DNA of 7,524 nucleotides, from positions 1 to 7,524 of the forward strand of contig JAHEOI010000120.1 in assembly GCA_018610125.1 (NCBI GenBank), read 5' to 3'. Positions 5,724-7,524 of the stretch are shown in pieces (position 1 is the stretch's first letter; every line of letters starts with the position of its first letter). The DNA is from Verrucomicrobiota bacterium (GTDB lineage: Bacteria; Verrucomicrobiota; Verrucomicrobiia; Limisphaerales; JAHEOI01). Under the pieces are notes generated by a model. It was given only the letters and a program-made list of their open reading frames with translations, was not told the DNA's origin and made no database searches. A program made the translations under genes and the position numbers.

Positions 5724-6887
5724 ATGAGAATTCCATATGATAATCCACGAATCCATCTCTATACGCGGATTCAAAAATCGCCCTATTTTTATGCATCGCG
5801 GCAACATGGCGTGCAGTCGTATACGGTCTGCAATCGCATGTACCATCCGCGGCACTACGACGACATGATCGCCGAATATTGGAAGCTTGTCAACGACGTG
5901 ACCCTGTGGGACGTTGGTGTCGAACGTCAGGTTGAGATTACTGGTCCTGATGCCTTCGAATTCACCAACATGCTCACACCTCGTGACCTGAGCAAATGCC
6001 AAGTTCAGCAATGCAAGTACACTCTTCTTACGGACCAGCAAGGTCGAATTCTGAACAATCCTGTCCTCCTGCGGCTGGACGAGAATCACTTCTGGCTCTC
6101 CGTGGCGGATGGGGACGTCCTCTATTGGGCCAAGGGCGTGGCCGTCCACTCCGGCATGGACGTTCAGATCGGCGAACCGGACGTCGCCCCGATCCAGATC
6201 CAAGGCCCCAAGGCCAAGGACGTCGTGCGCGACCTATTCGGCCAGGAAATCCTCGACATCAAATACTACTACATGACGGAAGCGTCGCTAGACGGAATGG
6301 ACGTCGTCATCTCCCGAACGGGCTACACGGGCGAGGTCGGCTACGAGATCTACCTGCGAAACGCCCGTCAAGACGCAACCAAGCTCTGGAACACCGTCCT
6401 CGAGGCGGGGAAGCCGTACAATCTCTCTCCCATTGGGCCCTGCCAGATCCGCCGCGTCGAAGCCGGCATCCACAGCTACGGCTCCGACATGGTCATCTTC
6501 AACGACATGCTCAATCCGTATGAGCTTGGCTTAGACAAACTGGTCAAGCTGGACCAGGAGGCCGACTTCATTGGCCAGGAGGCACTGCGGCGCATCCGTG
6601 ACGAAGGGGTGTCGCGGAAACTGGTCGGCGTGGAGATGGGAGGCGATCCGCTGATCGGCTACATCGAGGACTATCTGAAGGTTGAGGATGGGGACGAACA
6701 CATCGGCTACATCACGTCCGCGTTCTACTCGCCGCGGCTGACTAAGAACATCGGCTACGCGCTTGTGCCCATCGACTACGCCGACTTGGGCACAACGTTC
6801 CAAGTCGCTAAGGACGCTGGCGTGGTCGATGCGGAAGTCGTCGAGATGCCCTTCATTGATCCGAAGAAGGAGATTCCGAAGGGCTGA
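5724..6887 (+). CDS. Folate-dependent GcvT/DmdA-family demethylase (aminomethyltransferase fold)
   Basis: This 387-residue cytoplasmic protein belongs to the GcvT-type tetrahydrofolate-binding family and resembles DMSP demethylase DmdA more than the glycine-cleavage T protein. The N-terminal block TRIQKSPYF...GVQSYTVCNRM (14-39) and the stretch YWKLVNDVTLWDVGVERQVEITGPDAFEF (52-80, read in pieces) parallel DmdA as I remember it. Residues 105-113 read QQGRILNNP, with Asn111-Asn112 where T proteins have Asp-Asp, the first being their catalytic acid. GYTGEVGYEIY at 200-210 is T-protein-like, however, where SAR11 DmdA as recalled has a Trp. The C-terminal barrel spans about 297-375. The family moves a methyl or methylene group from an amine or sulfonium substrate to THF. 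Near a betaine/DMSP-type importer, the substrate may be such a compound. True DmdA, a betaine/dimethylglycine demethylase or an undescribed relative all remain possible. Confidence 0.88.
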   Translation: MRIPYDNPRIHLYTRIQKSPYFYASRQHGVQSYTVCNRMYHPRHYDDMIAEYWKLVNDVTLWDVGVERQVEITGPDAFEFTNMLTPRDLSKCQVQQCKYTLLTDQQGRILNNPVLLRLDENHFWLSVADGDVLYWAKGVAVHSGMDVQIGEPDVAPIQIQGPKAKDVVRDLFGQEILDIKYYYMTEASLDGMDVVISRTGYTGEVGYEIYLRNARQDATKLWNTVLEAGKPYNLSPIGPCQIRRVEAGIHSYGSDMVIFNDMLNPYELGLDKLVKLDQEADFIGQEALRRIRDEGVSRKLVGVEMGGDPLIGYIEDYLKVEDGDEHIGYITSAFYSPRLTKNIGYALVPIDYADLGTTFQVAKDAGVVDAEVVEMPFIDPKKEIPKG

Positions 6888-7020
6888 GTCTATGATCTCT
6901 AAGATAAAATGGGATTAAATAATCGATAACGACACATGTCTGTAGGTAGCAGTGGATGGTTTAACTCCATCGTGGTAGGCTTCGAAGCAATGCCATAGCA
7001 GGTAGAGGGGGAAGAGAGCG

Positions 7021-7524
7021 ATGGGACGTGCCATCATAGCGCTCCTGGTTGTAGGCATGATCGCCGTCGGTGTGGTCGAAGGCATGGGCCCGGTGCTGTC
7101 ATCGCAAGCTTCGAGCTGTACGGTGACGCTCACACCCGACCGAACGATTCAAAACGCCGTCGACGACGCCAGTCCGGGGGACACCGTCTGTCTTGAAATC
7201 GGTACATGGAAGGAGAGCATCACGATCGACAAAGGCCTCACCCTCATGGGCATCGGATCCAAACCGGCCACGATCAAGGCTGCCCCGTCGGAGCAATCTG
7301 AGGAAGCCTCGAAACCGGTCGTAACCATTCGAGGAGACCGCGTAGGACATGTCGTTCTTGAAAGTCTTCGCCTCGTTGAATCTCAAGGCCAAGCGGTCCC
7401 GTCACCAGCAGGCATTAGGGGCATCGCGAGTCACGTCTCGGTCGACGTGATCGATTCGACCATTGCGAAGAATGCTTTCGGTGTAAGCGCAGTGGGAACG
7501 GATGCCTCGTACGACTTTCAGAAC
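7021..7524 (+). CDS. Secreted right-handed beta-helix (pectate-lyase-fold) protein, 5' part
   Basis: The reading frame is open from the ATG at 7021 to the window edge (168 codons), so only the N-terminal part is present. A purine-rich AGGGGGAAGAG lies just upstream of the start. Residues 1-30 form a signal peptide (one Arg, a hydrophobic stretch, probable cleavage near SSQA-SS), so the protein is exported. Next comes TIQNAVDDASPGDTVCLEIGTWKESITI at 43-70 (read in pieces), the classic opening of NosD/DUF1565-like and pectate-lyase-fold proteins, followed by KGLTLMGIG and the first helix rungs up to about 160. Cys33 and Cys58 could form a disulfide. These proteins bind or cut polysaccharides or serve as surface scaffolds; no active site is visible in this fragment. 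The gene is 133 nt after the demethylase, with no clear terminator between them, and its link to the locus is doubtful. Confidence 0.82.
   Translation, partial: MGRAIIALLVVGMIAVGVVEGMGPVLSSQASSCTVTLTPDRTIQNAVDDASPGDTVCLEIGTWKESITIDKGLTLMGIGSKPATIKAAPSEQSEEASKPVVTIRGDRVGHVVLESLRLVESQGQAVPSPAGIRGIASHVSVDVIDSTIAKNAFGVSAVGTDASYDFQN

Noticed and set aside
5628..6203. 191-codon minus-strand open frame over the demethylase leader and 5' end
   Set aside because: Antisense to a clear family gene, without recognisable domain.
5996..6523. 175-codon plus-strand open frame inside the demethylase gene
   Set aside because: Arg/Gly/Pro-rich frame-shifted reading of a well-supported gene.
1..7524. CRISPR array, tRNA or rRNA genes
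   Set aside because: No regularly spaced direct repeats and no cloverleaf or rRNA-like stretch were seen.

Overview
The window looks like a piece of chromosome from a Gram-negative-type (diderm) bacterium of moderately high GC. The substrate-binding protein has a plain Sec signal peptide with no lipobox, which points to a periplasm, and start sites carry strong AGGAGG-type ribosome binding sites. I cannot name the species from the sequence.

Layout: (1) 53-427 (+) is the C-terminal remnant of an IS3-type transposase, broken at its 5' side. (2) 428-744 holds no convincing gene. (3) A perfect 15-bp stem-loop at 745-781 closes a four-gene minus-strand operon that runs from a good sigma70-type promoter (4591-4619): permease (3846-4529), ATPase with CBS domains (2671-3849), second permease (1928-2674) and periplasmic binding protein (813-1826). 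The first three genes overlap by ATGA junctions; the binding protein follows after a 101-nt gap and has the strongest ribosome binding site. This is an OpuB/OpuC/Osm(Yeh)-type ABC importer for quaternary ammonium or sulfonium compounds such as betaine, choline or DMSP. (4) A compact divergent control region (about 4548-4720) contains two palindromes and several TTGAC/GGTCA half-sites. (5) Rightward lie a stand-alone class I glutamine amidotransferase-like protein (4721-5434), a 289-nt leader with two possible 8-codon upstream ORFs, and a folate-dependent GcvT/DmdA-family demethylase (5724-6887). (6) The window ends inside a secreted beta-helix protein (7021 onward).

Taken together, the centre of the window reads as a candidate locus for uptake of a methylated onium compound and removal of a methyl group onto tetrahydrofolate, with an unassigned amidotransferase between transporter and demethylase. 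The transporter class and GcvT/DmdA fold are well supported. The substrate, the functional link between the two arms and the role of the amidotransferase are inference.
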